Shown in pieces: positions 8,814-16,260 of a stretch of 64,000 nt of DNA. The number at the start of each line of letters is the position of its first letter. The first letter of the stretch is position 1. The notes beneath the pieces are model-generated. The model made no database searches, was not told where the DNA came from, and worked only from the letters and a program-made list of their open reading frames with translations. A program made the position numbers and the translations under genes. This stretch comes from UBA10518 sp022837185 (GTDB taxonomy: Bacteria > Desulfobacterota > Desulfobulbia > Desulfobulbales > Desulfobulbaceae): NCBI GenBank assembly GCA_034007705.1, contig JAVEQK010000002.1:124001-188000 (forward strand). The letters run 5' to 3'.

Positions 8814-9146
8814 TCAGAGGGATACCTTGCCGCAGACATTGCGCATCTGCACCCCATGGACCAGGGAGGCCCCGCCGCGGATGGCGCAGGCGACATGAAT
8901 GGCCTCGGTCATCTCCGCCCTATTCGAACCCTTCTCCAGGCAGGCTGTGGTGTAGGCATCAATGCAGTAGGGGCACTGGACGGCATGGGCCACGGCCAGG
9001 GCGATGAGGGCTTTTTCTCTTTCGGTCAGCTCGCCCTCGGCAAAGACAGCCTGGTAGTAGTCGAAAAATTTTTTGGCGACTTCGGGGGCGTCTTCGCCGA
9101 TTTCGGGGAATTTGGCCAGGTCCCGGGGGTCATAGTAGGTGTTCAT
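8814..9146 (-). CDS. AhpD/carboxymuconolactone-decarboxylase-like protein associated with ArsS
   Basis: A 110-residue protein of the AhpD-like fold. The redox motif CPYC with a downstream Asp lies near residues 59-62 (QCPYCIDA), followed by an Ala-rich helix and the RGGASLVHG segment. The N-terminus (YYDPRDLAKFPEIGED) matches the group of small peroxidase-like proteins regularly found next to ArsS radical SAM genes. The substrate is unknown; a thiol peroxidase or reductase role is inferred from the CxxC. It lies 34 nt upstream of arsS on the same strand, so co-transcription is likely. Confidence 0.8.
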   Translation of the reverse strand: MNTYYDPRDLAKFPEIGEDAPEVAKKFFDYYQAVFAEGELTEREKALIALAVAHAVQCPYCIDAYTTACLEKGSNRAEMTEAIHVACAIRGGASLVHGVQMRNVCGKVSL

Positions 9147-9309
9147 GGCATGTACCGGTTGTTGCAGTGAATAATATACGGCAATAGTCGCTGTCCGTCA
9201 GGTAAGAGTAACCATATTTTGCCGGCGGTCAACCCGGCAGGGCGGAAACCCGGCCCGCTCTTCCTCAGGCTTCCGGCCGCAGGGGCCGCGGAGGGATGGG
9301 GAGCGGGGT

Positions 9310-10242
9310 TCAGCGGCGGCGGCCTTTTTCCCTCTTCCGGGAGGGAGGGCCGGCCTGCCTTTTCGTTGCCCGTTCGCCGGCATGATCGGTCGCGTGGGAG
9401 CCAATCTCTTCGCGGACGGGCTGGCAGACGGGACAGAAGTAGGTCGCCCGGCCACCGGCAAGGCACCTGACGATGGGCGTGCCGCATCGCCGGCAGGGCT
9501 CTCCCTTCCGGCCATACACTTCGAAATGGAGCTGAAAATAACCAGGATTGCCGCCGGTGCCGAGAAAATCGGCAATGGTCGATCCGCCGGCCCCGATGGC
9601 CAGGTTGAGGATACGGCGGGTGGAGCGGATGATCCGTTGCCAGGCCTCAGCGCTGAGGGCGCCGGCCGGGGTGAGGGGATGAACGGCGGCGGCGGACAGG
9701 ATTTCGTTGGCATAAATATTCCCTATGCCGGCTATCACGCGGGAATCCATGAGAAAGTTCTTGACCGGCTGTTTTTTCGACCGGCTCCGCTGCAGGAGGC
9801 GGCGGGCAGTGAAGCCGGCGCTGAGGGGTTCGACCCCGAGGCGGGCGGAAAATTCCTGTTCCAGCCGCGGCGCCCGGGCGGCGGGCCAGACGGCGACGCT
9901 GCCGAACCGGCGCGAATCGTTGAAACGAAGCTCCTTGCCGTTGTCAAGCTGCACCCGGAGATGATCGTGAACCGCGCACGGTTCATCGGCGGGAACCAGG
10001 GAAAGTTTGCCGGTCATGCCAAGATGGATGAGGAGGACGGCGCCGCTCTCCATTCTGAACAGGAGGTATTTGGCCCGCCGGTCGACAGCGGCGAACCTGC
10101 CGCCGAGGATGTGGCGGTCAAGGAGAGGGCAGGGCAGCGCAGCACGCAGGGGCTTGGCGCCGCACGCGATCCGCGTGACCTCTCGCCCCGGCAGCGACTG
10201 CAGCCCAAGACGGGTTACCTCCACCTCCGGCAGTTCAGGCAT
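9310..10242 (-). CDS. mutM: Formamidopyrimidine-DNA glycosylase
   Basis: A bifunctional base-excision repair enzyme that removes 8-oxoguanine and formamidopyrimidines and nicks at AP sites. After the initiator Met it begins PELPEVE, so Pro2 is the Schiff-base nucleophile and Glu3 the catalytic acid. IHLGMTGKL and the helix-two-turn-helix segment (GIGNIYANEIL) are present. A C-terminal four-Cys zinc finger follows (CRRCGTP then CPVCQP). About 35 basic residues extend past the zinc finger (ending KREKGRRR), which is longer than usual. The start at 10242 overlaps the preceding phosphopantetheinyl transferase gene by 8 nt. Confidence 0.96.
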   Translation of the reverse strand: MPELPEVEVTRLGLQSLPGREVTRIACGAKPLRAALPCPLLDRHILGGRFAAVDRRAKYLLFRMESGAVLLIHLGMTGKLSLVPADEPCAVHDHLRVQLDNGKELRFNDSRRFGSVAVWPAARAPRLEQEFSARLGVEPLSAGFTARRLLQRSRSKKQPVKNFLMDSRVIAGIGNIYANEILSAAAVHPLTPAGALSAEAWQRIIRSTRRILNLAIGAGGSTIADFLGTGGNPGYFQLHFEVYGRKGEPCRRCGTPIVRCLAGGRATYFCPVCQPVREEIGSHATDHAGERATKRQAGPPSRKREKGRRR

Positions 10243-11047
10243 GGCCGCTTTGCCGGATGGTGTAGGCCAGCATGTAGCCGTCGAGGGAAGCGGCCGCCGC
10301 TGCAAGCTGGCTGCCGACGCCCGCCGGGCCGGAGAAGGAGAGGCTGATGCCGGGTCCGCAGTTGACCGCCCGCAGAATCAAGTCCCGAAAGAGGCCCGGG
10401 CCGGGGGGCAGGGATTTCTTCAGCGCCTCCTTGGCCGCCCACAGGAGAGTCAACCGCCGCGCCTCATCCCAGTCGGGCACGGCGCTGCGCAGAAGGTGCC
10501 GTTCGCAGGCTTCGGCAAAACGATCGGCAACGGTGAGGGTTCGGGCCGTGACCCGCTGGATGTCAACGCCGCAGGCACCCGCTGCCGCAGCCATGGCCAC
10601 CGCATAGCGGCCGCTGTGGGAAATGGATACCGACGGCATGGGTTCTCCCAGTGCGCGGGAAGCAGAAACCAGGGGGGCGCCGGAGGCCGCCGGCACGATG
10701 GAAACCGCGGCCAACAGATCGGCGGCAGGGGGCAGCCCCAGCAGTTCAAGAACACAGACTTTGCCGGACAGCCGGCCGCCGAGCCATTCTTTCCGCCGCT
10801 TGGGATAGGTATAGGCCGCGAAACGTTTTTGTTCGGCCGGCGACAGCATGGCCGTTTCCGCCCGGAAGGCCTGGTCCGTCCGGAAAACGGCCTCCAGTTC
10901 GTCCAGTTCGATGAGGGCCAGGCAGGCAGGGGCGGCCGGGGGGCGGAAGGTGCGGACTCTGATCCCCGGCACGATTTCGCAACTGGAGGAAAACAGGACG
11001 GAAACGCTCTGGCCGCTTTGATAATCTGCCGGACAATTGCTTGTCAT
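10235..11047 (-). CDS. 4'-phosphopantetheinyl transferase, Sfp/AcpT type
   Basis: It transfers 4'-phosphopantetheine from CoA to a serine of an acyl- or peptidyl-carrier protein. The family motifs are present in order: SISHSGRYAVAM near residue 140, CGVDIQ (Mg2+-binding Asp) near 159, and WAAKEALKK near 208 (catalytic Glu and Lys). At 270 residues it is of the two-lobe Sfp class rather than the 120-residue AcpS class. No carrier protein gene is nearby. The ATG at 11047 has no purine-rich ribosome-binding site, so the true start may be further downstream, perhaps at the GTG before SVLFSSS. Confidence 0.88.
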   Translation of the reverse strand: MTSNCPADYQSGQSVSVLFSSSCEIVPGIRVRTFRPPAAPACLALIELDELEAVFRTDQAFRAETAMLSPAEQKRFAAYTYPKRRKEWLGGRLSGKVCVLELLGLPPAADLLAAVSIVPAASGAPLVSASRALGEPMPSVSISHSGRYAVAMAAAAGACGVDIQRVTARTLTVADRFAEACERHLLRSAVPDWDEARRLTLLWAAKEALKKSLPPGPGLFRDLILRAVNCGPGISLSFSGPAGVGSQLAAAAASLDGYMLAYTIRQSGHA

Positions 11048-11068
11048 AACGGGGAGGAGAAGTATAAT
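11041..11068 (+). promoter_or_regulatory. Sigma70-type promoter for cvpA
   Basis: TTGTCA at 11041-11046 and TATAAT at 11063-11068 are separated by 16 bp, 38 nt before the cvpA ATG. The -10 box is a perfect consensus. The -35 box overlaps the putative start codon of the divergent phosphopantetheinyl transferase gene. Confidence 0.6.
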
Positions 11069-11105
11069 AGGAAAAATATAAAATCAAACCATCGGTTGTG
11101 CGGCA

Positions 11106-11714
11106 ATGATTTCACTGAGTGATATTACCTCATTTGACGTTATAGTGGTTCTCCTTTTTCTCCTTTTTCTCCTCCGGGGCACCTGGATCGGCTTCATGCG
11201 CCAGTTGGCGGCGTTCACCGCCCTGATCGGGGGCTATCTGCTTGCCGGGGGGTACACGGACCAGATGATGCCGGTCCTGGACGCCTTCATCGGCAGCCCG
11301 AAGACGGTGTTTCTGATCGTTTTCTTCCTGCTCTTCATCCTGGGCTCCATTTTTCTTTTTCTGCTCGGCAAGGTGCTGCACCTGGTGATGGAGGTCACCC
11401 TGGCCGGGTGGTTTGACCGGCTGCTCGGTCTGCTGCTCGGCGGGGTCAAGGGAATGCTGGTTGCCTCGTTCCTCTATATGGTCCTGAGTTCCAGCCTGAT
11501 ATCGGCCAACGACCTGCTGCAGCAATCAGTGACCTCCGGCTTCCTGGCCCATGGCGGCGAGTTCGTCCGAAGCAACATTCACGATCCGCAGTTGCGCGCC
11601 CTCTTTCTCCCGCGGGAGCCGGCCATCAAACCCGATCCCGAAGGACCTCCGGCCGGCGATTCTGCCAGGCCTGCCGGCCCCGGCGAGGAGGGATTGGCAG
11701 ACGAAAACGGATAA
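11106..11714 (+). CDS. CvpA family inner-membrane protein
   Basis: A 202-residue protein with four hydrophobic segments in the first 150 residues (for example VIVVLLFLLFLL, VFLIVFFLLFILGSIFLFLL and MLVASFLYMVLSSSLI) and a polar, Pro-rich C-terminal tail. The pattern DVIVVLLFLLFLLRGTWIGF at the N-terminus and the Gly-rich GLLLGGVKGM loop match CvpA, a membrane protein linked in enterobacteria to colicin V production and envelope homeostasis. It stands alone between two minus-strand groups, 9 nt from the convergent glycosyltransferase gene. Confidence 0.85.
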   Translation: MISLSDITSFDVIVVLLFLLFLLRGTWIGFMRQLAAFTALIGGYLLAGGYTDQMMPVLDAFIGSPKTVFLIVFFLLFILGSIFLFLLGKVLHLVMEVTLAGWFDRLLGLLLGGVKGMLVASFLYMVLSSSLISANDLLQQSVTSGFLAHGGEFVRSNIHDPQLRALFLPREPAIKPDPEGPPAGDSARPAGPGEEGLADENG

Positions 11715-11723
11715 TCCGCCCGC

Positions 11724-12437
11724 TCAAGGCGGAGGGCGGCGGTGGTTTTGCCGGTAATAGAAACGGTGCAGCCTGTCCCGGTCGATGTTCAGGAGATAGC
11801 CGGCAAGCATCGCCTGGTTCAGCAGGGTTGTCCGGAGCACGCCCAGATGCTCCCACCGCCGGGCCGAGGTGAGAACGGCGGCCGGCGCCAGCCGTATCCT
11901 GCCGGCCCGCCTGAGCCGCCGCACCAGGTCAACGTCCTCCAAGATGGCATCTTCCGGAACTCCGCCCACGCTCTGTACCACCTCCCTGCGGGCAAAGATG
12001 GCCTGGTCGCCGTAGGGCAGGCCGAGCCGGCCGGACCGGAAATTTGCCCCCCATTCGATGAGGCGGTATTGCGCTCCCCGCGCATCGATGGCCAGGCGGA
12101 AGGCTCCGGCGGCGGTCCCGGGCCGGGAGAGCGTGGCCCGGACATGGGCGGCGAAATCCGCCGGCAACAAGGTATCGCAGTGGAGGAAGACAAGGTATTC
12201 CCCGGATGAGCGGCGCAGGCCGTGGTTCAACTGGCTGCCCCGGCCGGGGGTTGCGGCGGTCAGGCCAACCCCGTGGCGGCGCGCCACGGCGGCTGTCCCG
12301 TCTTGGCTGCCGCCGTCGGCGACGATGATTTCCAGTCCCGGACTCCCTCGCAGGCCGGCCAGCAGCCGGTCCAGGCTGGAGGCATCATTCAGCGTCGGGA
12401 CAATCACGGAGATGTCGGAGGTCTTCCGGGCGGTCAA
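11724..12437 (-). CDS. Family 2 glycosyltransferase of the arsenosugar-associated TIGR04283 type
   Basis: A GT-A fold glycosyltransferase of 237 residues. SVIVPTLNDASSL at the N-terminus, the nucleotide-binding VADGGSQDGT and the metal-binding motif HCDTLLP near residue 90 are visible, as are GLPYGDQAIFARR and a C-terminal RHLGVLRTT-like segment. This short family has been named for arsenosugar biosynthesis because it often accompanies ArsS/ArsM genes; the sugar donor and acceptor are not proven. It starts at a TTG (12437) that overlaps the preceding gene by 53 nt, so an internal start is possible. Confidence 0.82.
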   Translation of the reverse strand: MTARKTSDISVIVPTLNDASSLDRLLAGLRGSPGLEIIVADGGSQDGTAAVARRHGVGLTAATPGRGSQLNHGLRRSSGEYLVFLHCDTLLPADFAAHVRATLSRPGTAAGAFRLAIDARGAQYRLIEWGANFRSGRLGLPYGDQAIFARREVVQSVGGVPEDAILEDVDLVRRLRRAGRIRLAPAAVLTSARRWEHLGVLRTTLLNQAMLAGYLLNIDRDRLHRFYYRQNHRRPPP

Positions 12438-13032
12438 TATCGTGCAGCTCCGTCAGGGTTGCTGTTGTCAAGCCGGCCAGGCGGGCCCGATCCATGGTCC
12501 GGCGGAAGGTGTCGGCGCTGCCCCAGGCGATGCCGTTGAACAGCGTGGCCATTCTGGGCTCCGTTTCGCGGCGCAGACCGATAAGGTAATATCCGCCGTC
12601 TCGGGCCGGGCCGATGACCATCTCGTAATCACGGAGATGATCCAGGGCCCGGGCAAGGAGGGGCGCATTGAGTTCCGGGCAGTCGGTGCCGATCAGCACC
12701 GCCCGCTCGGTCCCCCTGGCCCAGGAAGCGCGGAAGGCAGCGGCCATGCGTTGGCCGAGGCCGTTGCCAAACTGTTCGGCCAGGGTGATGCCCTCCCCTA
12801 TCCAGGCCCGCATCTGTTGCCGGGTTCCCCCCGTATACCAGAGAGAGAGCCCGGCGTCGCGGTCGTGGAGCAGGCTCCTTGCCGCGGCGATGGTCCGTTC
12901 GGCAAGGCAGGCATGCACCGCCGCCGCTTGCTCTTCCCCCAGGCGGGGGATCAGCCGGGTTTTTACTTTGCCCGGCAGCGGATAGCGGGTAAAAACAAGT
13001 ATCTCTTCCCGAAGGGGTGTCTGTTGAACCAT
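12385..13032 (-). CDS. TIGR04282-type (DUF2064) nucleotidyl/glycosyltransferase-like protein
   Basis: A 215-residue protein with a nucleotidyltransferase-like start (ILVFTRYPLPGKVKTRL), the TDCPEL acidic motif near residue 115, GPARDGGYYLIGL and a closing DIDRPEDL segment, all typical of the DUF2064 family named TIGR04282. The family is commonly paired with TIGR04283 glycosyltransferases in arsenosugar-type loci, exactly as here. The ATG at 13032 is chosen because the family sequence begins just after it; the upstream reading is antisense to the UPF0280 gene. Its biochemical activity is unproven. Confidence 0.82.
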   Translation of the reverse strand: MVQQTPLREEILVFTRYPLPGKVKTRLIPRLGEEQAAAVHACLAERTIAAARSLLHDRDAGLSLWYTGGTRQQMRAWIGEGITLAEQFGNGLGQRMAAAFRASWARGTERAVLIGTDCPELNAPLLARALDHLRDYEMVIGPARDGGYYLIGLRRETEPRMATLFNGIAWGSADTFRRTMDRARLAGLTTATLTELHDIDRPEDLRHLRDCPDAE

Positions 13033-13092
13033 GGGATCGCAGGCAGTGGCCAATCTGAAAGCGTAATAGTAGCACAGGAGCCGATATTTGTC

Positions 13093-13857
13093 ATGAACGG
13101 CGGCACCCGGCGAAAAAAAAGGTCCGAATCGTACCGGGACAGAACATACCGCACCCTGGAGCGGTCGGGATTGATTTCCTCTTTCGTCCGGATGGTGGAA
13201 ACGGATCTCCATATTCTCGCCCCCGTCAATGTGGAGGATGAGGCGCTCCGCCTGGTTGCCGAAGTGCGGCGGCAGATCGAGGGGTACATCAGGCGCAGCC
13301 CCCTGTTTGTTGACAGCCTGCACCCCTTGCCCATGGACGAGGCCGCCCCGCCGGCTGTCCGGGAAATGCTCCGGGCGGGTCTGGCCGCCGATGTCGGGCC
13401 GATGGCCGCCGTTGCCGGCACCATTGCCGAATTCGTCGGTCTCGGTCTGCAGCGGTCAGGCATTGCGGATTTGATTGTTGAAAACGGCGGTGATATATAT
13501 ATAGCGAGAGAGCGGGAGAGCACCATCGCCGTTTTCGCGGCCGAGTCGCCCCTGAACAACAGGGTGGGCATCCGCCTGCCGCCCGCCGTCATGCCCTGCG
13601 GTGTCTGCTGCTCTTCCGGGACCGTCGGTCACTCAAGAAGTTTCGGCTGCGCCGACGCGGTGGTGGTTGCCGCGCCGTCAACCGCCCTGGCCGATGCCGC
13701 CGCCACCCGGATCGGCAACGAAGTGGATTGCGCTCCCGCCGGGATTGACCGGGCCCTGCGGGCGGCCGGAGCCATTGCCGGGTTGTCGGGGGTTCTGATC
13801 ATCCGGGGCGACAGGCTCGGCGCCCTGGGCGGGATCGAACTCGTGGGTCTGGATTGA
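13093..13857 (+). CDS. UPF0280 family protein (ApbE-like domain)
   Basis: A 254-residue protein of the conserved UPF0280 family. The segment YRDRTYRTLERSGL and VMVETDLHI-like start, then DLIVENGGDIYI near residue 135, GVCCSSGTVGHSRSFG, and the ADAVVV...TALADAAAT region are shared with this family and resemble the flavin-transferase ApbE fold. Function is unknown. The ATG at 13093 begins the family sequence; the much longer upstream open frame is antisense to the glycosyltransferase genes and is not coding. Transcription is divergent from the TIGR04282 gene and it is followed 15 nt later by a PilZ gene. Confidence 0.85.
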   Translation: MNGGTRRKKRSESYRDRTYRTLERSGLISSFVRMVETDLHILAPVNVEDEALRLVAEVRRQIEGYIRRSPLFVDSLHPLPMDEAAPPAVREMLRAGLAADVGPMAAVAGTIAEFVGLGLQRSGIADLIVENGGDIYIARERESTIAVFAAESPLNNRVGIRLPPAVMPCGVCCSSGTVGHSRSFGCADAVVVAAPSTALADAAATRIGNEVDCAPAGIDRALRAAGAIAGLSGVLIIRGDRLGALGGIELVGLD

Positions 13858-13872
13858 AAAAAGGAGAGCGCC

Positions 13873-14235
13873 ATGGCTGCTGACAATAATGGGAGCGGAG
13901 AGGAGCAGCGCCGCATAATGCGGCGCCATCTGATCTATTATCTGCGGGTGTACGACGGGGTCAGCAGCAGGGTGGTCGGCCATGTCGTCGATATTTCACC
14001 CCACGGACTGCAGCTGATCGCCGACCAGCCGGTCCCCGTCCAGGCGGAGCACCGGTTGAGGATGTCCTTTCCGGGTATGGAAGCGAGCCGCGACGAACTC
14101 GTTTTTGACGCCGTCTGCAAGTGGTGCCGGCAGGATGAGAACCCGGCGTTTTACCTGGCCGGATTTCAGATTCGGAACCTGATGCCGGACGAGGCGGTGT
14201 TCATCCAGGGCATGATCAGCGAATTCGGGCTCTGA
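13873..14235 (+). CDS. PilZ domain protein
   Basis: A 120-residue single-domain protein. It carries an RRHLIYYLRVYD segment, where the arginines are the expected c-di-GMP contact region (RxxxR-like), followed by VVDISPHGLQLIAD, which matches the PilZ (D/N)xSxxG motif. A conserved segment near the C-terminus (FYLAGFQIRNL) completes the beta-barrel. It probably senses c-di-GMP. It has an AAGGAGAG ribosome-binding site and directly follows the UPF0280 gene. Confidence 0.85.
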   Translation: MAADNNGSGEEQRRIMRRHLIYYLRVYDGVSSRVVGHVVDISPHGLQLIADQPVPVQAEHRLRMSFPGMEASRDELVFDAVCKWCRQDENPAFYLAGFQIRNLMPDEAVFIQGMISEFGL

Positions 14236-14239
14236 TCCG

Positions 14240-14256
14240 GGGGCGGGACACGCCCC
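14240..14256. terminator. GC-rich hairpin between convergent genes
   Basis: GGGGCG at 14240-14245 pairs with CGCCCC at 14251-14256 around a GGACA loop. It lies between the stops of the PilZ gene (+) and rmlD (-), a usual place for a shared terminator. There is no T-run on either side. Confidence 0.4.
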
Positions 14257-14285
14257 GGCCAGGGGTCCCGGAAAGTCCGCCCCAC

Positions 14286-15161
14286 TCAGCCTCGGGCTTC
14301 GGCGAGCAGTTCCTCTCGGTGAACCCGGGCAAATTCCAGTACATCCTCTTCCCAGGGAACCATTCTGTTCAGTCCTGTTTTTTTCAGGATTCCGTTTTCA
14401 AGAATCGAGTTGACCGGCCGGCGGGCGGGCGTTGGATACTCGGCCGTGGTGCACGGTTCGATGGTGAACTGGACGCCCATGGCCTCGAGGAACAGCCTGG
14501 CCCCCTCGTACCAGGTCCCGCTGCCCTCGGCGGTCGCATGGATGGTCCCGGCCAGCCCGGAATCAATCAGAACCCTGATCTGGCCGGCCAGCCGGCGGGT
14601 CCAGGTCAGCGAACCGAACTGATCGTTCACCACCCGGATCGGCCGTTTGGGGTTCCCGACCGCCAGCCGCAGCATGGTCTTGAGAAAGTTGCGGCCGCCG
14701 ATCCCGTAGAGCCAGGCGGTCCGGATGATCAGATGATCAGGGGTCTGTTCCCGGATTCGCCGCTCGCCCTCCAGCTTGCTCAGACCGTACCGGGAGAGGG
14801 GGCCGACGGGGTCCTCCTCCGTGTAGCCCCGCGGTGGGGGTTTGGCGCCGTCAAAGACATAGTCGGTGGAGATGTGGATCAGCCTGCTGCCCTGTCGGGC
14901 GCACGCCGCGGCGAGTATTCCCGGTCCGTCGGCATTGACCCGCCAGCATTGCTCCCGGTCGGTTTCGCAGCCGTCGACAGCAGTGTAGGCGGCGCAGTTG
15001 AGCACCAGGTCGTACCCGGACCCCATCAGGTCTGTTACCGCGGCCCGGTCGCCTATATCGAGCTCCCGGGAGCCGAAGGCGGACACGGCATGGGCGGCGC
15101 CCAGAACCTGCGCGCAATCCCGTCCCAGCTGACCTTTTGCTCCCGTGATGAGAATCTTCAT
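14286..15161 (-). CDS. rmlD: dTDP-4-dehydrorhamnose reductase
   Basis: Reduces dTDP-4-dehydro-L-rhamnose to dTDP-L-rhamnose, the last step of dTDP-rhamnose synthesis. It is a 291-residue extended SDR protein with the NAD(P)-binding motif GAKGQLGRD near residue 7, catalytic STDYVFDG with the Tyr of PLSRYGLSKLEGE (YxxxK) near residue 130, and RTAWLYG. The start is an ATG at 15161. rmlA lies 13 nt upstream on the same strand. rmlB and rmlC are not in the window. Confidence 0.94.
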   Translation of the reverse strand: MKILITGAKGQLGRDCAQVLGAAHAVSAFGSRELDIGDRAAVTDLMGSGYDLVLNCAAYTAVDGCETDREQCWRVNADGPGILAAACARQGSRLIHISTDYVFDGAKPPPRGYTEEDPVGPLSRYGLSKLEGERRIREQTPDHLIIRTAWLYGIGGRNFLKTMLRLAVGNPKRPIRVVNDQFGSLTWTRRLAGQIRVLIDSGLAGTIHATAEGSGTWYEGARLFLEAMGVQFTIEPCTTAEYPTPARRPVNSILENGILKKTGLNRMVPWEEDVLEFARVHREELLAEARG

Positions 15162-15174
15162 CGCCCCGGAAAAT

Positions 15175-16050
15175 TTACTTGACCGGATCCCGCAGCAGGT
15201 CCATGAGGTATTGTCCGTACTGGTTTTTCAACATGGACCTGGCCAGCCGCTCCACCTGGTCGGTGCCGATATAGCCGAGCCGGTAGGCGATCTCCTCCAG
15301 GCAGGCGATTTTGAGGCCCTGGCGTTCCTGCACCGCCTGCACGTAGCTCGATGCCTGCTGCAGGGACTCGTGGGTGCCGGTGTCGAGCCAGCAGAATCCG
15401 CGCCCCAGCAGTTCGACCTTGAGTTTTCCCTGCTTGAGATAGGTGTTGTTGATATCGGTTATTTCCAGCTCTCCCCGCGGGGAGGGCTGGATCGATTCGG
15501 CAATGGCCACCACCTCGTTGTCATAAAAATAGAGGCCGGGGACGACATAGCGCGATTTCGGCTTCAGGGGCTTTTCTTCGATGCCGATGACGTTGTTGTC
15601 CCGGTCGAATTCGACGACGCCGTATCGATGCGGGTCCTTGACCGGGTAGCCGAAGATGATGCCGCCCTTCTCGAGCCTGCTGCACCGTTGCACTATTTCC
15701 CCAAAACCGTGGCCGAAAAAGATATTGTCGCCCAGGACAAGGCAGACGTTTTCACGACCGATGAAGTCCTTGCCGATCAGAAAGGCCTGGGCCAGACCTT
15801 CGGGGTGCGGCTGCTCGGCATAGGAGACGTGCAGCCCCAGGTGGGAGCCGTTGCCGAACAGTTCGGAAAAGCGGGGCAGATCGTAGGGGGTCGAGATAAT
15901 GAGAATGTCCCTGATCCCGGCCAGCATCAGCGCCGAGATGGGGTAATAGATCATCGGCTTGTCATAAACCGGGATCAGCTGTTTGCTGATGGCGCGGGTC
16001 AGCGGATACAGACGGGTGCCGGAACCCCCCGCCAGAACAATTCCTTTCAT
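15175..16050 (-). CDS. rmlA: Glucose-1-phosphate thymidylyltransferase
   Basis: Makes dTDP-glucose from dTTP and glucose-1-phosphate, the first step of dTDP-rhamnose synthesis. At 291 residues it matches the short RmlA class. The signature GIVLAGGSGTRLYPLT is at the N-terminus, followed by KPMIYYPIS, LVLGDNIFFG and EEKPLKPKS, and the C-terminal CWLDTGTHESL. The ATG at 16050 has AGGAG 5 nt upstream; the GTG one codon earlier is too close to that box. It heads a two-gene unit with rmlD. Confidence 0.97.
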   Translation of the reverse strand: MKGIVLAGGSGTRLYPLTRAISKQLIPVYDKPMIYYPISALMLAGIRDILIISTPYDLPRFSELFGNGSHLGLHVSYAEQPHPEGLAQAFLIGKDFIGRENVCLVLGDNIFFGHGFGEIVQRCSRLEKGGIIFGYPVKDPHRYGVVEFDRDNNVIGIEEKPLKPKSRYVVPGLYFYDNEVVAIAESIQPSPRGELEITDINNTYLKQGKLKVELLGRGFCWLDTGTHESLQQASSYVQAVQERQGLKIACLEEIAYRLGYIGTDQVERLARSMLKNQYGQYLMDLLRDPVK

Positions 16051-16078
16051 CACAACTCCTTGGAACGGGCCTTTTCGG

Positions 16079-16108
16079 TTGACCTCTTCGCGAAAAGTTC
16101 TTTATACT
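16079..16108 (+). promoter_or_regulatory. Candidate sigma70 promoter for manB-manC
   Basis: TTGACC at 16079-16084 and TATACT at 16103-16108 are spaced 18 bp apart on the plus strand, about 150 nt before the manB start. The leader between holds no recognised element. Confidence 0.45.
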
Positions 16109-16260
16109 CTATTATTGCCTGTTTCGCAAAGCGTTAGCCCCTCGGTTTTTGGCGGCAGGAGGGAGACGGGGCCGGGGTGCCCGGCTGATCGAAGGACCCC
16201 TTTGCGGCAGGGCGGGATGGGATCGGGGCAACGGGATTTCCGCCGTTGCGGGGAGTCTGG

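Noticed and set aside
12058..13092. N-terminal extension of the UPF0280 frame by about 345 residues
   Set aside because: The extension is antisense to the two glycosyltransferase genes and shows no family similarity; UPF0280 sequence begins near 13093.
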